From positions 1 to 64,000 of the forward strand of contig CANRYS010000011.1 of the NCBI GenBank assembly GCA_947644305.1: a stretch of DNA of 64,000 bases, read 5' to 3'. The notes beneath the pieces are model-generated. The model ran no database searches, had not been told where the DNA came from, and was given only the letters and a program-made list of their open reading frames with translations. The position numbers and the translations under genes are program-made. Below are positions 9,201-17,022 of the stretch, in pieces. Position 1 is the stretch's first letter, and every line of letters starts with the position of its first letter. The stretch is from an uncultured Roseburia sp. GTDB lineage: Bacteria > Bacillota > Clostridia > Lachnospirales > Lachnospiraceae.

Positions 9201-9433
9201 CTTTCAGTAGAGGGACTGGCGTATTCACTGCGGAGATTTTTCGTATCCCGGAAAGAGCCGCTGGTCTCTCCATACAATGCAAAGCAGATCGCATCAAAAA
9301 TCGTGGTCTTCCCCGCCCCGGTATCTCCGCAGATCAGGAACAGACCTTTCTTTTCGAAAGGTTCAAAATTTATCTCAGGTATTTCATCTGCATAGGGACC
9401 AAATGCACTGATCTTCAGTTTAATTGGCTTCAT
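6245..9433 (-). CDS. sbcC: Exonuclease subunit SbcC (SMC-like ATPase)
   Basis: ATPase subunit of the SbcCD (Mre11-Rad50 type) nuclease that processes hairpins and protein-blocked DNA ends. Residues 36-44 (GDTGAGKTT) are Walker A. Long coiled-coil arms, rich in Glu and Lys, fill most of the chain. KKCPVCGSTHHPEP near the middle is the zinc hook. The C-terminal head has the signature LSGGESFKASLSLAL and Walker B ALFVDEGFGTLD. Its 1062 residues are normal. The ATG at 9433 overlaps the sbcD stop as ATGA, so the pair is coupled. No clear terminator was seen between its stop and the convergent exporter gene. Confidence 0.97.
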   Translation of the reverse strand: MKPIKLKISAFGPYADEIPEINFEPFEKKGLFLICGDTGAGKTTIFDAICFALYGETSGSFRDTKNLRSEYASPSTESFVDFSFTHQGKEYHVYRKPSYDRPKQRGEGMITEKERAEFYCEDEMPIEGTTQVNQAVKELLKIDFKQFKQIAMIAQGEFWDLLNASTEDRTKILRTIFMTSGYESMQYKLKERKNASYSDKKKTEESIVQYFKDAEAPKDSSLEEALRFMQKDADSSGSAWNLEEMLNILTDVISADDAEWKNTQKELHTEKQTGEEKKKALHNAHTNNEFLQRLKKFTEEKDKLEVREAGIRELELLTECQKTAVRKIKPMYETWKKEKREASDTEGEINSKKEELAGIKKEVYLAEEALKKSLEGEARAQEQKKTAERLKEDIPKYEKRDALILEMEALKKKEEGLDKEERTLREEEEKLKYKIDHLGAVIKDLEKCAPRRVEVQNRGKELRTLEAGMKEILEQDMPEHKKKKQELKVKQDAFRLAQEQFEDVSEERRRCEHMLENCRAGILAQHLEEGKKCPVCGSTHHPEPAVLPEKTASEEDLKELREREEEAKEAKDSSCIKAEKAKTALESGEEQLRNRILTSMKQADYNADLSENDSIELFFEKISSVWDMVKEQILANEKEENRLAEDCGIYEKAIQDIETARGKETEELTARKEDLVARKGKNQTAIVERKTALKEYDKLVYPDLPTAVKEQEKAEEEAAGLFAVIDKAKTAKQKADTKKAETEAALGVLGTRFQSQRELAKESRSNFENILKAENFATEEAFLEFLTDEDEIAENEKKIHEYRQEVQTNSQQLEQAKVDARGKKEMVEEQLKKESEEQDLLIETLRKRCTQIENRLDKNKRIKEKISGQRSSLEKFREEYNRCTRLYELITGNIPNRAKITFEQYIQAAGFDHIISAANRRLLPMSDGQFELFRKDDSDNKRSKTILNLEVQDNFTGHRRPVGSLSGGESFKASLSLALGLSDTVSSNLGGVQMDALFVDEGFGTLDKKSIENAMDTLVRLSGTNKLVGIISHREELMENIPQQIKIEKTREGSRINIDTGF

Positions 9434-10575
9434 ATATCAACACCTGCCTCTTCTGCAATCTCTTTCATGATCTTCAGCTCATCCTCACTGATGTCACAGC
9501 CATACATCATATGGTAAAAATCTGAAATCCGTTCAGAGAAGTCCTTCTCCGCTGCTTTTGTAACAACCACTTGCTCCTTCTCTCTTGTATAGGCATTGTC
9601 ATACATGATCTTCATGGTATTTTTATAATGTTGTTGAAAAATGGAGATCGCATCGGGAATGGGCTCTTCATCGGTCAATGTGACATAGATATAATCCTCC
9701 GGAGAAACAATATGCTTCGGGTCCAGAAGCTGCTCCATCTTTCCTTTTACATGTCGCATATCCCGCCTCGGCCTGAGCTCAGCTAGTTCGACGGATACCT
9801 CCCCCTTTTTACCGAAAGCCACCACCGGCACCGATTTCGGATTGCTAGCTTCACTCTGGGAATATTTCAGAATGGAACCAGAATACCGGAGGGTTTCCCT
9901 TCCTATTTTCTGCGACGAGTGGATATGCCCCAGGGCGACGTAATCAAAATCATCAAAACAGTCTGCCCCGATCTTTTCTATGGTGCCGACATTTAAAACC
10001 GCCGCGCCCTCGGAACCTCCGACTTTCGGATCTGCACTTTTTCCTGCCACAAATTGATGCGCCACTAATATATTTCTCTCCGAAGTATCGATGTCTGTGT
10101 GTGCCAGGGCGACCCTCACCGCATCTTCATAGGATTCGATCTTTTCCTCTGGATAAAAATATTTTACCTGGGACGCCTTTACATAGGGAAGCAGATAAAT
10201 ATTTATCCTTCCAAACTCATCCAGACACTCTTTTTTGTAAATGGTTCCGTCGTATTTGGCAGAAATATATACATGGTTTGTTTCAAATAGACGGCTCCCA
10301 AAGTGCAGCCGCTCCTCCGAATCGTGATTTCCACTTATGATAAATGTGTCTACGCCGATTTCCGACAGCCGGCACAAAAAATGATCCAGCAGATGAACTG
10401 CCTCCTCACTGGGAACCGATCTGTCATAAATATCTCCCGCTAGAAGAAGGGCATCGATGCCCTGATCTTGGATCATAGCAAGGACCTGCTCCAATATATA
10501 TCGTTGATCATCAATCATATTAAAATCGTTTACGGATTTGCCCAGGTGCAGATCCCCCAGATGCAGTACTTTCAT
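9430..10575 (-). CDS. sbcD: Exonuclease subunit SbcD (Mre11-type nuclease)
   Basis: Metal-dependent nuclease partner of SbcC. The calcineurin-like phosphoesterase motifs are all visible: GDLHLGK near the start, AGDIYDRSVPS, SGNHDSEE, and VALGHIHSSQ. The C-terminal capping region follows. The start is ambiguous: ATG at 10575 gives the family N-terminus MKVLHLGDLHLG, while a TTG at 10584 lies closer to AGAAGGGAA. The ATG is given here. It sits 18 bases downstream of the phosphatase-like gene's stop, so it is probably in one operon with it. Confidence 0.95.
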   Translation of the reverse strand: MKVLHLGDLHLGKSVNDFNMIDDQRYILEQVLAMIQDQGIDALLLAGDIYDRSVPSEEAVHLLDHFLCRLSEIGVDTFIISGNHDSEERLHFGSRLFETNHVYISAKYDGTIYKKECLDEFGRINIYLLPYVKASQVKYFYPEEKIESYEDAVRVALAHTDIDTSERNILVAHQFVAGKSADPKVGGSEGAAVLNVGTIEKIGADCFDDFDYVALGHIHSSQKIGRETLRYSGSILKYSQSEASNPKSVPVVAFGKKGEVSVELAELRPRRDMRHVKGKMEQLLDPKHIVSPEDYIYVTLTDEEPIPDAISIFQQHYKNTMKIMYDNAYTREKEQVVVTKAAEKDFSERISDFYHMMYGCDISEDELKIMKEIAEEAGVDI

Positions 10576-10593
10576 ACTTTTCAAACTTCCCTT

Positions 10594-11334
10594 CTAATGT
10601 TTCCTCTCCGTATTCATAAATGTGTCAGTCACTAGTTTCCCCCGGATCATCTCGATTTCTTCTGGCAGTACACCGATGGATCGCATATAGTTTTTGGCAT
10701 CACCATATTTCTCCCTGAATAATTTTAAAAACCGGAGGATAAATTCCTCTCTCGGAATGATGATGTTGATGTCCATATCAGGATGATTTTTACGTGCCAG
10801 GGCAAAACGTTTCACATTACATTCTTTCGTCATCATATAGTTTTCGATGATGTCCTTATCCCTTACATCTGCCAGTAAAAGCAGGATGGCAGAGACGACT
10901 CCCGTCCGGTCTTTACCCGCCGAACAATGAAACAGCACTCCCTGGGGTGCTTGGGCGATGCATTGATATACCTTTCTCATATTGGCGCTGCTTGCTATGT
11001 TCATATAGCTGACGGGAACACCTTCTATGGACTCCGGCACACCGCTTCCCTCCTCTATGGGAATATTATGGTAGGCAAAGGGTGTCCTATTTGCAAAAGG
11101 GCTTGGCAAATGGGATGTAAATCTCTCTGTCCGCATATCAATGATGGTAGTGATCTGTCTCTCTGATAAATATGCGATATCTCCACTGCTTAGCTGCTTT
11201 TGCTCATCACTTCGGAGCAGCATATGAACCTTCGTCATGTTTCCCTGTCTTGTTCTGTAACCACCCAGCTCCCTAGTGTTAAACGTGGATTCCAGCAGAC
11301 TCCCTTCCCTTTTTTTTTCTGTCTGGTCTGCCAT
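10594..11334 (-). CDS. Tyrosine-protein phosphatase-like protein
   Basis: A phosphatase of the Y_phosphatase3 type. The catalytic loop is HCSAGKDRTGV (the C-x5-R motif with Cys nucleophile), preceded by STFNTRELGGYRTRQG near the N-terminus, which is the family's opening motif, and by IDMRTERFTSHLP. Length of 246 residues is normal. Substrate is unknown; relatives act on phosphotyrosine or phosphoinositides. It is directly upstream of sbcD on the same strand, but a functional link with the nuclease is not evident. Confidence 0.85.
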   Translation of the reverse strand: MADQTEKKREGSLLESTFNTRELGGYRTRQGNMTKVHMLLRSDEQKQLSSGDIAYLSERQITTIIDMRTERFTSHLPSPFANRTPFAYHNIPIEEGSGVPESIEGVPVSYMNIASSANMRKVYQCIAQAPQGVLFHCSAGKDRTGVVSAILLLLADVRDKDIIENYMMTKECNVKRFALARKNHPDMDINIIIPREEFILRFLKLFREKYGDAKNYMRSIGVLPEEIEMIRGKLVTDTFMNTERKH

Positions 11335-11413
11335 TTTTTCACCGTCCCATCGTTATGTATATATAGAAGAAAAAGGCACTGATCCGCCAATCATTGCCTT
11401 TCTATTTCATATG

Positions 11414-11719
11414 TTATCGGACATTTTCGTAATGAGTCCACATTCTTATAATTTTTACAACTCCATCATATTCCTTTCCATTTTCATCGCAGAATCCATC
11501 ACAATTAGACAAAACTTGATAAACTAAACGATGCTGCATATTTATCCTTCTGGAGTAAAAACCGGAAAGATTTCCTATTAATTTCTCATAGGGTGGTGGG
11601 GCTTCATAGGGGTCTACTTTTAAAATATCCAAAAGCCGTATCACTTTTTGTTTTAGTTCAGATCTTTCGATCAATCTTCGGTCTTTCATTGCCTGCGGAG
11701 AAAAGAATATCTTATACAT
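11414..11719 (-). CDS. YoeB/Txe-family toxin (mRNA interferase)
   Basis: RelE-superfamily toxin that cuts mRNA in the ribosome. KLIGNLSGFYSRRINMQHRLVYQV and KIIRMWTHYE match the YoeB/Txe signature, including the basic residues and the terminal His-Tyr of the active site. About 101 residues from the ATG at 11719, which overlaps the antitoxin stop by one base (TAATG); this start is preferred to the TTG at 11725. An insert (CDGFCDENGKEYDG) before the last strand is longer than in E. coli YoeB. It is paired with the Phd-type antitoxin gene upstream. Confidence 0.9.
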   Translation of the reverse strand: MYKIFFSPQAMKDRRLIERSELKQKVIRLLDILKVDPYEAPPPYEKLIGNLSGFYSRRINMQHRLVYQVLSNCDGFCDENGKEYDGVVKIIRMWTHYENVR

Positions 11720-11964
11720 TACCAATCGTCACCGTACTCTGTACAATCTTTTAGGGAAGTGTTTCCACCTTCAATAATAGTTTCCGCTAACCCCGGAATA
11801 TTATTTAGATAAATTGTTTCCTGCAACGCTCTATAATCATCCTCTGAAATCAAAACAGCATTACCATTCTTTCCAACAATAAGTGTAGGATCACTGTAGG
11901 TGTTTACATTTTCTACAAGTTTGTACAGATCCTTTCTTGCATTTGTTATATTTATTGTAGACAT
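11719..11964 (-). CDS. YefM/Phd-family antitoxin
   Basis: An 81-residue antitoxin that would bind the YoeB-type toxin and repress the operon. The N-terminal Phd/YefM fold is visible (INITNARKDLYKLVENV, then VGKNGNAVLISEDDYRAL), and the acidic C-terminal tail (KDCTEYGDDW) is the toxin-binding part. AAAGGAG precedes the ATG. The promoter with twin palindromes is about 200 bases upstream. Confidence 0.9.
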   Translation of the reverse strand: MSTINITNARKDLYKLVENVNTYSDPTLIVGKNGNAVLISEDDYRALQETIYLNNIPGLAETIIEGGNTSLKDCTEYGDDW

Positions 11965-12169
11965 AGCAAATCTCCTTTAATTTATGTATTTATTTCTAAA
12001 ATATATTAGTCATTTCCATTTATTTGGTGTAAATTCTATCATTTATATTCTGTAGTGATATATTCAGTAGTTGATTATTTAATGTATTTTATAAGTATTC
12101 TATTGTTTATTTAATTTATTATTCTATTTGTATTTTAAATTTTTTATGTATTGTGCTATGTCTTTTTAT

Positions 12170-12198
12170 ATTATAGCGTACGCATTAACGTACGTCAA
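12170..12198 (-). promoter_or_regulatory. Toxin-antitoxin promoter with two operators in its spacer
   Basis: On the minus strand TTGACG (12198-12193), 17 bases, then TATAAT (12175-12170). Two perfect 8-bp palindromes, ACGTACGT (12188-12195) and GCGTACGC (12176-12183), overlap the -35 end and fill the spacer. Their centres are 12 bp apart. YefM operators are known to be paired palindromes with a TGTACA-type core at this spacing, so this is the likely autoregulatory site. It implies a leader of about 200 AT-rich bases before the antitoxin ATG, in which no other gene was recognised. Confidence 0.75.
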
Positions 12199-12326
12199 GG
12201 TTTTTTAATATTTTTTAAAGATTTTTCCAAATTCCTTGAATTTTTCCCTGTTTTGTTTTATGATATGTTATGTACATAATTTGACAAAATCATTGTACAA
12301 AATAAAAAAGAAAAAAGGAGAACACT

Positions 12327-12923
12327 ATGAGAAAACTTGCATTAGTATTGGCATGTACTTTTTTGTGCCTGGCTGGCTGTGCTTCCGAACAGCCATCTAC
12401 CCCGGTGAAATCATCCATTGAAAATAATGCCGGAGACAGTAACAGCAGTGCAGCAGCGGATACCCCTGCCCCGACAGAGACACCAGCTCCAGTAGCGGAA
12501 ACGTTGTCCCTTGGAAAGAAAGCAACCCTTGGCGACTGGAAGATCTGTGCGAAAAAGGCTGAGGTCAAAAATAAGATTATGACAAGCAAATACCTTTACG
12601 TCAAGCCCCAAAAGGGAAATACTCTTGTGATCGTTACCTTATCTGCGAAAAATAATGGCAGTAAAGCGGAAACTCTTCTTCCTAAAGTCGGTTTGCAGAA
12701 TACAATGATCACTGCCACTCTTTCCAATAAGGATGGGGAAGAATATAAACCTTCTGATCTTATGGGGTATGATAAGGATCTGATGGGCGATACCATCAAA
12801 GCTGGGGCTTCCAAAACAGGAGTTATCGCTTTTCAAGTACCGAAAAAGTCTGCAAAGAACAAAAAAGACCTGACTTTAAAGATCGGTACAGTGGATGAGA
12901 ATATTACATATACACTGAAATAA
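12327..12923 (+). CDS. Lipoprotein with DUF4352-like domain
   Basis: A 198-residue exported lipoprotein. The signal peptide ends in the lipobox LAGC (MRKLALVLACTFLCLAGC), so it should be diacylglycerol-anchored at Cys18. A low-complexity Ser/Pro/Thr/Ala linker follows (to about residue 55). The C-terminal domain (LSLGKKATLGDWKICAKKAE to the end) looks like the DUF4352/telokin-type immunoglobulin-like fold: KGNTLVIVTLSAKNNGSK and GVIAFQVPKK are its typical strands. AAAAGGAG precedes the ATG. Function unknown. TTGACA followed by 16 bases and TAAAAA at about 12271-12298 could be the promoter. Confidence 0.8.
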   Translation: MRKLALVLACTFLCLAGCASEQPSTPVKSSIENNAGDSNSSAAADTPAPTETPAPVAETLSLGKKATLGDWKICAKKAEVKNKIMTSKYLYVKPQKGNTLVIVTLSAKNNGSKAETLLPKVGLQNTMITATLSNKDGEEYKPSDLMGYDKDLMGDTIKAGASKTGVIAFQVPKKSAKNKKDLTLKIGTVDENITYTLK

Positions 12924-12951
12924 GATCTGAATGAATACCGGGAATTTTAGT

Positions 12952-12987
12952 AAAGGGGCAATGCTGGGAATCCAGCACTGCCCCTTT
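12952..12987. terminator. Terminator-like hairpin between lipoprotein and DUF4867 genes
   Basis: AAAGGGGCAATGCTGG (12952-12967) pairs with 12972-12987 with one mismatch and a 4-base loop. It lies between the convergent genes. It has T residues on the plus side and A residues on the other, so it can act on both strands. Confidence 0.75.
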
Positions 12988-13032
12988 GGTTTACGTGAAA
13001 TAGCCTAACCTTATCCTCAAAGTAATGTCAAG

Positions 13033-13659
13033 TTAATCTACCGAAATATTCTCACCCTTCAGACCGTTAAAAGCACCGGCGATGCCTGCCTCTTCGTGAC
13101 CGATGAGCCATTTATTTCTTGCCACCAGAAGTTTGTCTTCTTTTGCTCCCTCTGGCTTAACCTCAAGGTCAAGGTTGGTGTCTTTGGGAAGGACAACAAC
13201 ACAGCGGAACTCCTGTCCGTCCACGCTGCATGGTGCGTAGTGAAGAGTGGTGGCATATACTTCGATCATGGTTCCCTTTGGTACCAGAAATGCCTCGATC
13301 TTCTTTGTGTCATAGGTAAAATCAGCTTCGATGTCCTGCTGCATACCGATCAGAAGTATAAGGTCTGTAGCAGCTACATTTACCTCAGAGGAACGATGAT
13401 ACTCAACGGCATTCAGCAGATGGTTATGTCCGTTGCAGTATCCGATCTGGATGGGAAGTCCGCCGTACAGACTATCAGTAAATGATTTCATAATGGGAAG
13501 TGCTTCGAGCTCTGCCACTGATGGTTCATAAACCACATCTGCTGGACAGGGCATCTCCTGCATTTTGTCGATCAGTTCTGCCACATCGTAGTCTGCGGTA
13601 AGAATCCTTCCGTACTTCTGAAAAGATGGATCTGTTACGTTTTGAATCTTGATACTCAT
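13033..13659 (-). CDS. DUF4867 family protein
   Basis: A 208-residue soluble protein recognised as DUF4867 (conserved in Firmicutes, function unknown). Motifs include QIGYCNGHNHLLNAVEYHRS and TLHYAPC, compatible with a cupin-like metal or sugar-binding fold (inference). The start is the ATG at 13659, preceded by AGGAGGG; longer in-frame extensions lack a ribosome site. No obvious operon partner. Confidence 0.7.
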   Translation of the reverse strand: MSIKIQNVTDPSFQKYGRILTADYDVAELIDKMQEMPCPADVVYEPSVAELEALPIMKSFTDSLYGGLPIQIGYCNGHNHLLNAVEYHRSSEVNVAATDLILLIGMQQDIEADFTYDTKKIEAFLVPKGTMIEVYATTLHYAPCSVDGQEFRCVVVLPKDTNLDLEVKPEGAKEDKLLVARNKWLIGHEEAGIAGAFNGLKGENISVD

Positions 13660-13770
13660 AAAAAATACCCTCCTGAACATTTTATGTACCAGCAGCCGCA
13701 ACTGCTGTCTAAGTTTAATTTTATTATATAACGAAACCGGTCTTTGTACAAGCGTAATATAACTTCTGCC

Positions 13771-14739
13771 CTACCAGTTTTTCAAAATCCATTTTCCTGA
13801 TTTGGACAGATCGCCTTTTTTGATATTCCCGGTCTTCTGGCAACTGCTCTTGATCAGGGCAGAAGTCTCATTTTTATTGGAAATATTCCAGGCAATGCGG
13901 CCGATCTTATTCTTTTTCAGAAGTTTCATCCACTTCCCTGCCTCTTTCGTATCCAGAGCACCATTTCCGGAGGCATCGCAGATCGAGAATTCGGTGACCA
14001 GAATCGGAAGGCCTGACTGATTCGCCTTCTTAAACTTATCCCGGTTCCAGTCCTTATGAGTAGCGGCGTAAAAATGTAATGCATACATGATATTTTTCTG
14101 ATTCTTGATCGGATTCTGCGCCACGATATCCACATCCTGGGACCAGGTCGGAGTCCCCACGATGATAATGGCTTTTTTGTCATATTTCCGAATCAAGGCG
14201 ATCATCTTGGAGGCATAAGGTTTGATATCTTTTTCCCAGGTGACATTTCCGTTGGGCTCATTACAGATCTCGTACAGGATATTGGTCTGGCCCGCATACT
14301 TTTTGGAAAAATGGGTAAAGAACTCTTTCGCCTTCTTTTGATTGGTCTTTGGATTTCCGTCAGATAAAATATGCCAGTCGATCACTACATACATTCCGAG
14401 ATCTGTGGCGGCCTGAATACCCTCTTCCACTTTCTTGTAAAGAGATTTGCTGTAGCCGGCTGCGTCGTCACTGTAAAAAGCGAGACGGACCGTATTGGCT
14501 CCCATCTTCTTAAAACTCTGAAAGCAGGATTTGTTCACATACTGGGGATACCAGGCGATACCATGGGTACTTACACCTTTTAAAGTTACAGTTTTGCCGG
14601 AGGCATTCACGATCCGGGTTCCTTTGACCCGCAGGGGAGAAGGTTTTGCCGCCGCCTGGCTGACAGCCGCCTGGACGCCCAGAGCACCTGTCAGTATCAT
14701 GATCGTAAATACCCCAAATAACATTATTTTTTTCTTCAT
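13771..14739 (-). CDS. Secreted glycoside hydrolase family 5 (cellulase-type)
   Basis: An exported glycosidase of about 322 residues. The signal peptide (MKKKIMLFGVFTIMILTGAL...VQAA) starts at the ATG at 14739, behind GAGGGA. The TIM-barrel body shows GVSTHGIAWYPQ, MYVVIDWH, then the acid/base Glu in YEICNEPNG, ALHFYAATH, and the nucleophile Glu in ILVTEFSICD. These are the GH5 landmarks for beta-1,4-glucan or mannan cleavage. No carbohydrate-binding module or cell-wall anchor is seen, so it may be released. Downstream of the deacetylase gene, with a 32-base gap, so probably co-transcribed. Confidence 0.9.
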   Translation of the reverse strand: MKKKIMLFGVFTIMILTGALGVQAAVSQAAAKPSPLRVKGTRIVNASGKTVTLKGVSTHGIAWYPQYVNKSCFQSFKKMGANTVRLAFYSDDAAGYSKSLYKKVEEGIQAATDLGMYVVIDWHILSDGNPKTNQKKAKEFFTHFSKKYAGQTNILYEICNEPNGNVTWEKDIKPYASKMIALIRKYDKKAIIIVGTPTWSQDVDIVAQNPIKNQKNIMYALHFYAATHKDWNRDKFKKANQSGLPILVTEFSICDASGNGALDTKEAGKWMKLLKKNKIGRIAWNISNKNETSALIKSSCQKTGNIKKGDLSKSGKWILKNW

Positions 14740-14771
14740 GGATAGTCCCTCTATTCTATACAAGCATTTTT

Positions 14772-15614
14772 TCATTCAACTAGTGTTGTCGTTCCCGCTG
14801 GCAACTTGAGCAGATGTTTCCGGTCAATCTCAACCCACAGATCCGTTGCAGTGGGATTATAAATCCGGGTGGCATCTGCTGAAAATACGAGCTTTTGATA
14901 GGCGGTGTGATAATCATAGAGTTCTCCGTTGGTGGCGTACCAGATTTCAGCCTTTCCAGATACGTTCTGGAACAAATCTTCGATCAGATGCCAGTTATCC
15001 TGCTGGTCAAATTCAAAGGTATGTCCCCACACATAATACATATAGGGCTGCTCTTCCACGCTGTCTTTCAAAAATTGCTCCGTCAGTTCTGGAAGGCGTT
15101 CATCCGCCTGATGACAGGTGGGATGGAGTTCCAGCCAGTTATCCGGCAGAGAAAACTCGTAGGTGCTGTGGACGGTCCGGGCATAAGTGATCCCCGCCTC
15201 TTCTAACAGCTGTATCAGATCTTCATCATACCATCCATAGGGATAGGCAAATCCAGTGATGATCCGCTGGTACATCTGTTCCAGCTTCCGGCGGCATTTA
15301 ACCAGATCCTCCATCTGCTGAATCTTGGGCGTACAAGTCATTTTCGTATGGTTAAACCCATGGTTTGCTACCTCGATCAGCTCATGATCATAAAGCTCCA
15401 AAGCTTTTTTCTCTGTGACATTGATATAGGTCTCCCCCTCTGGGAATACAGCATCTTCCGCCGCAAACCAGTTAGGGATGATATTAAAAGTTCCCTTGAT
15501 ATTATACTGCTTCATAAGCTCGATGAGTCTCTCATCCTGGGTCGTATTGTCATCGTAGCTGATGGTAAATGCTTTTTTCCTTCCCTCAGGAAAACGTAAA
15601 TACATTTCGTTCAT
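14772..15614 (-). CDS. Polysaccharide deacetylase family protein
   Basis: NodB-type carbohydrate esterase 4 relative of 280 residues. Motif 1 is FTISYDDNTTQDERL (metal-binding Asp), motif 2 is EVANHGFNHTKM (the two metal His), and motif 3 is FAYPYGWYDEDL. WGHTFEFDQQDNWHLIED covers the late His region. No signal peptide is seen, so it probably acts in the cytoplasm or is exported in another way. The ATG at 15614 has AAGGAAAAG upstream. It follows the GT2 gene by 16 bases, consistent with assembly or trimming of a surface glycan. Confidence 0.85.
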   Translation of the reverse strand: MNEMYLRFPEGRKKAFTISYDDNTTQDERLIELMKQYNIKGTFNIIPNWFAAEDAVFPEGETYINVTEKKALELYDHELIEVANHGFNHTKMTCTPKIQQMEDLVKCRRKLEQMYQRIITGFAYPYGWYDEDLIQLLEEAGITYARTVHSTYEFSLPDNWLELHPTCHQADERLPELTEQFLKDSVEEQPYMYYVWGHTFEFDQQDNWHLIEDLFQNVSGKAEIWYATNGELYDYHTAYQKLVFSADATRIYNPTATDLWVEIDRKHLLKLPAGTTTLVE

Positions 15615-15630
15615 AGTCTTCTTTTCCTTT

Positions 15631-16911
15631 TTATTTATTTTTCCGCAATGACTGGACTGCATCTAAAAATGGCGCCTGATTCATATAGATAAACAACGAC
15701 CGGGAATAGGAATAATTCTCCACACATTTCCAATCCTCTTCGTCCAGGATCACATTATTTTCTGAGTCAATATATATCGCTTCCGTTTCTCCCTTTGCCG
15801 TGTGCATCACATAATCACAGAGCTGAAATACCACATCTGCCTGTTCCCGGTTTTCACAAGGTTTCAGGGTCGAATTCAGCGAACATAGAAAATGTTCTGT
15901 CTGTGCCACCTGCTCCTGGTTCCCATCTGGAACGATATAAAAGGATTTTTTATCTTTGAGAAAATCCTTTAGTTTATCGTCATTGGCATCATTTTCCATT
16001 ATTTTCCCATCAGCTGCCTTCCCTCTCACTCCCCGGATGGCATCGTAAAAGGCATAGGAAATGGTCTGCATGACATTGTGCTCTTCTCTGTACATACTCT
16101 CATACAGGGAATCAAACACAGCACTGAGGATACGGTAACTCATGGTCTCCAGCTTTTCTTCTGGTGTATAGCGCATAAAGAAATTCAGACGGTTGCGCCA
16201 CATATAATAATTGATAAAAGTATTGGTAGGTCTTGTATTGGAACCCATCTTATGTAAAACCACACTGTTTCTTACGGTTACTGCCTGAAATCCAGCCAGG
16301 GTAAACCGGTAGATCCACTCCATGTCATCCCAGTAGATAAAATTGTCCTCCGGCATGATACCGATATCCGTATTTTTGATACAACTAGTGCGAAGCATCA
16401 CGCTGCAGGTGGCAATGGTGTCACAAACCTTAACCTCTGGAATGGTTCCATCATCCAGAAAATCCGCGAAATGGGTGATGGCTGTAAAATTTTCGAAGTC
16501 GATATCCAATCCATACTGCTGTACATATTCCGGGTAATCCATATGATATACGATGGAACCGGCAGCGCCGGTATCCGGGTGACTGTCAAGATATTCTGCC
16601 AATGCACCCACCGCATTTTCATCCACCAACACATCATTATCCAGACAGTACAGATATTCATAATCCCCCTCCAGAACTTTTCGAATGCCGGTATTAAAGC
16701 CCCCGGAGCCGCCCAGGTTTTCTGAGTTCACCAGCAGGGTTACCTGTTCCCCATAACGTTCACGGACAGCTTCCACAGAGCCATCCGTGGAGGCGTTGTC
16801 AACCACATAGATATCAAAATCATCCGTTTTTGATTCCAGAACGCTCTGGATACAGTTGACGACATACTCCTTCTTATTATAATTGCATATTACGATGCCG
16901 ATTTTCTTCAT
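15631..16911 (-). CDS. Glycosyltransferase family 2
   Basis: A 426-residue GT2 enzyme, rhamnosyl- or galactofuranosyl-transferase-like. The GT-A fold starts at once with IGIVICNYNKKEYV and continues with IYVVDNASTDGSVE and NSENLGGSGGFNTGI, then the DxD-type YLYCLDNDVLVDE, and YWDDMEWIYRF as the acceptor-side motif. The C-terminal third (from about 300) is not a recognised domain. AAAGGAGG precedes the ATG at 16911. No membrane segment. It leads the GT2-deacetylase-GH5 gene group and lies just downstream of the etfA terminator. Confidence 0.9.
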   Translation of the reverse strand: MKKIGIVICNYNKKEYVVNCIQSVLESKTDDFDIYVVDNASTDGSVEAVRERYGEQVTLLVNSENLGGSGGFNTGIRKVLEGDYEYLYCLDNDVLVDENAVGALAEYLDSHPDTGAAGSIVYHMDYPEYVQQYGLDIDFENFTAITHFADFLDDGTIPEVKVCDTIATCSVMLRTSCIKNTDIGIMPEDNFIYWDDMEWIYRFTLAGFQAVTVRNSVVLHKMGSNTRPTNTFINYYMWRNRLNFFMRYTPEEKLETMSYRILSAVFDSLYESMYREEHNVMQTISYAFYDAIRGVRGKAADGKIMENDANDDKLKDFLKDKKSFYIVPDGNQEQVAQTEHFLCSLNSTLKPCENREQADVVFQLCDYVMHTAKGETEAIYIDSENNVILDEEDWKCVENYSYSRSLFIYMNQAPFLDAVQSLRKNK

Positions 16912-16948
16912 CCCGGTATCCTCCTTTGAAATGTTAGGGCTAACAAAA

Positions 16949-17007
16949 AAGGGTGCCCTGGAACTAAGGCTGGCAGTCAAGCTGTCATAAGTTCTTTGGA
17001 CACCCTT
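16949..17007 (-). terminator. Terminator of the butyrate operon
   Basis: On the minus strand AAGGGTGTCCAAAGAAC (17007-16991) pairs with GTTCCAGGGCACCCTT (16965-16949) around a 25-base loop, then TTTTGTTA. It lies after the etfA stop and before the GT2 gene. Confidence 0.8.
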
Positions 17008-17022
17008 CAATCACTGATATGA

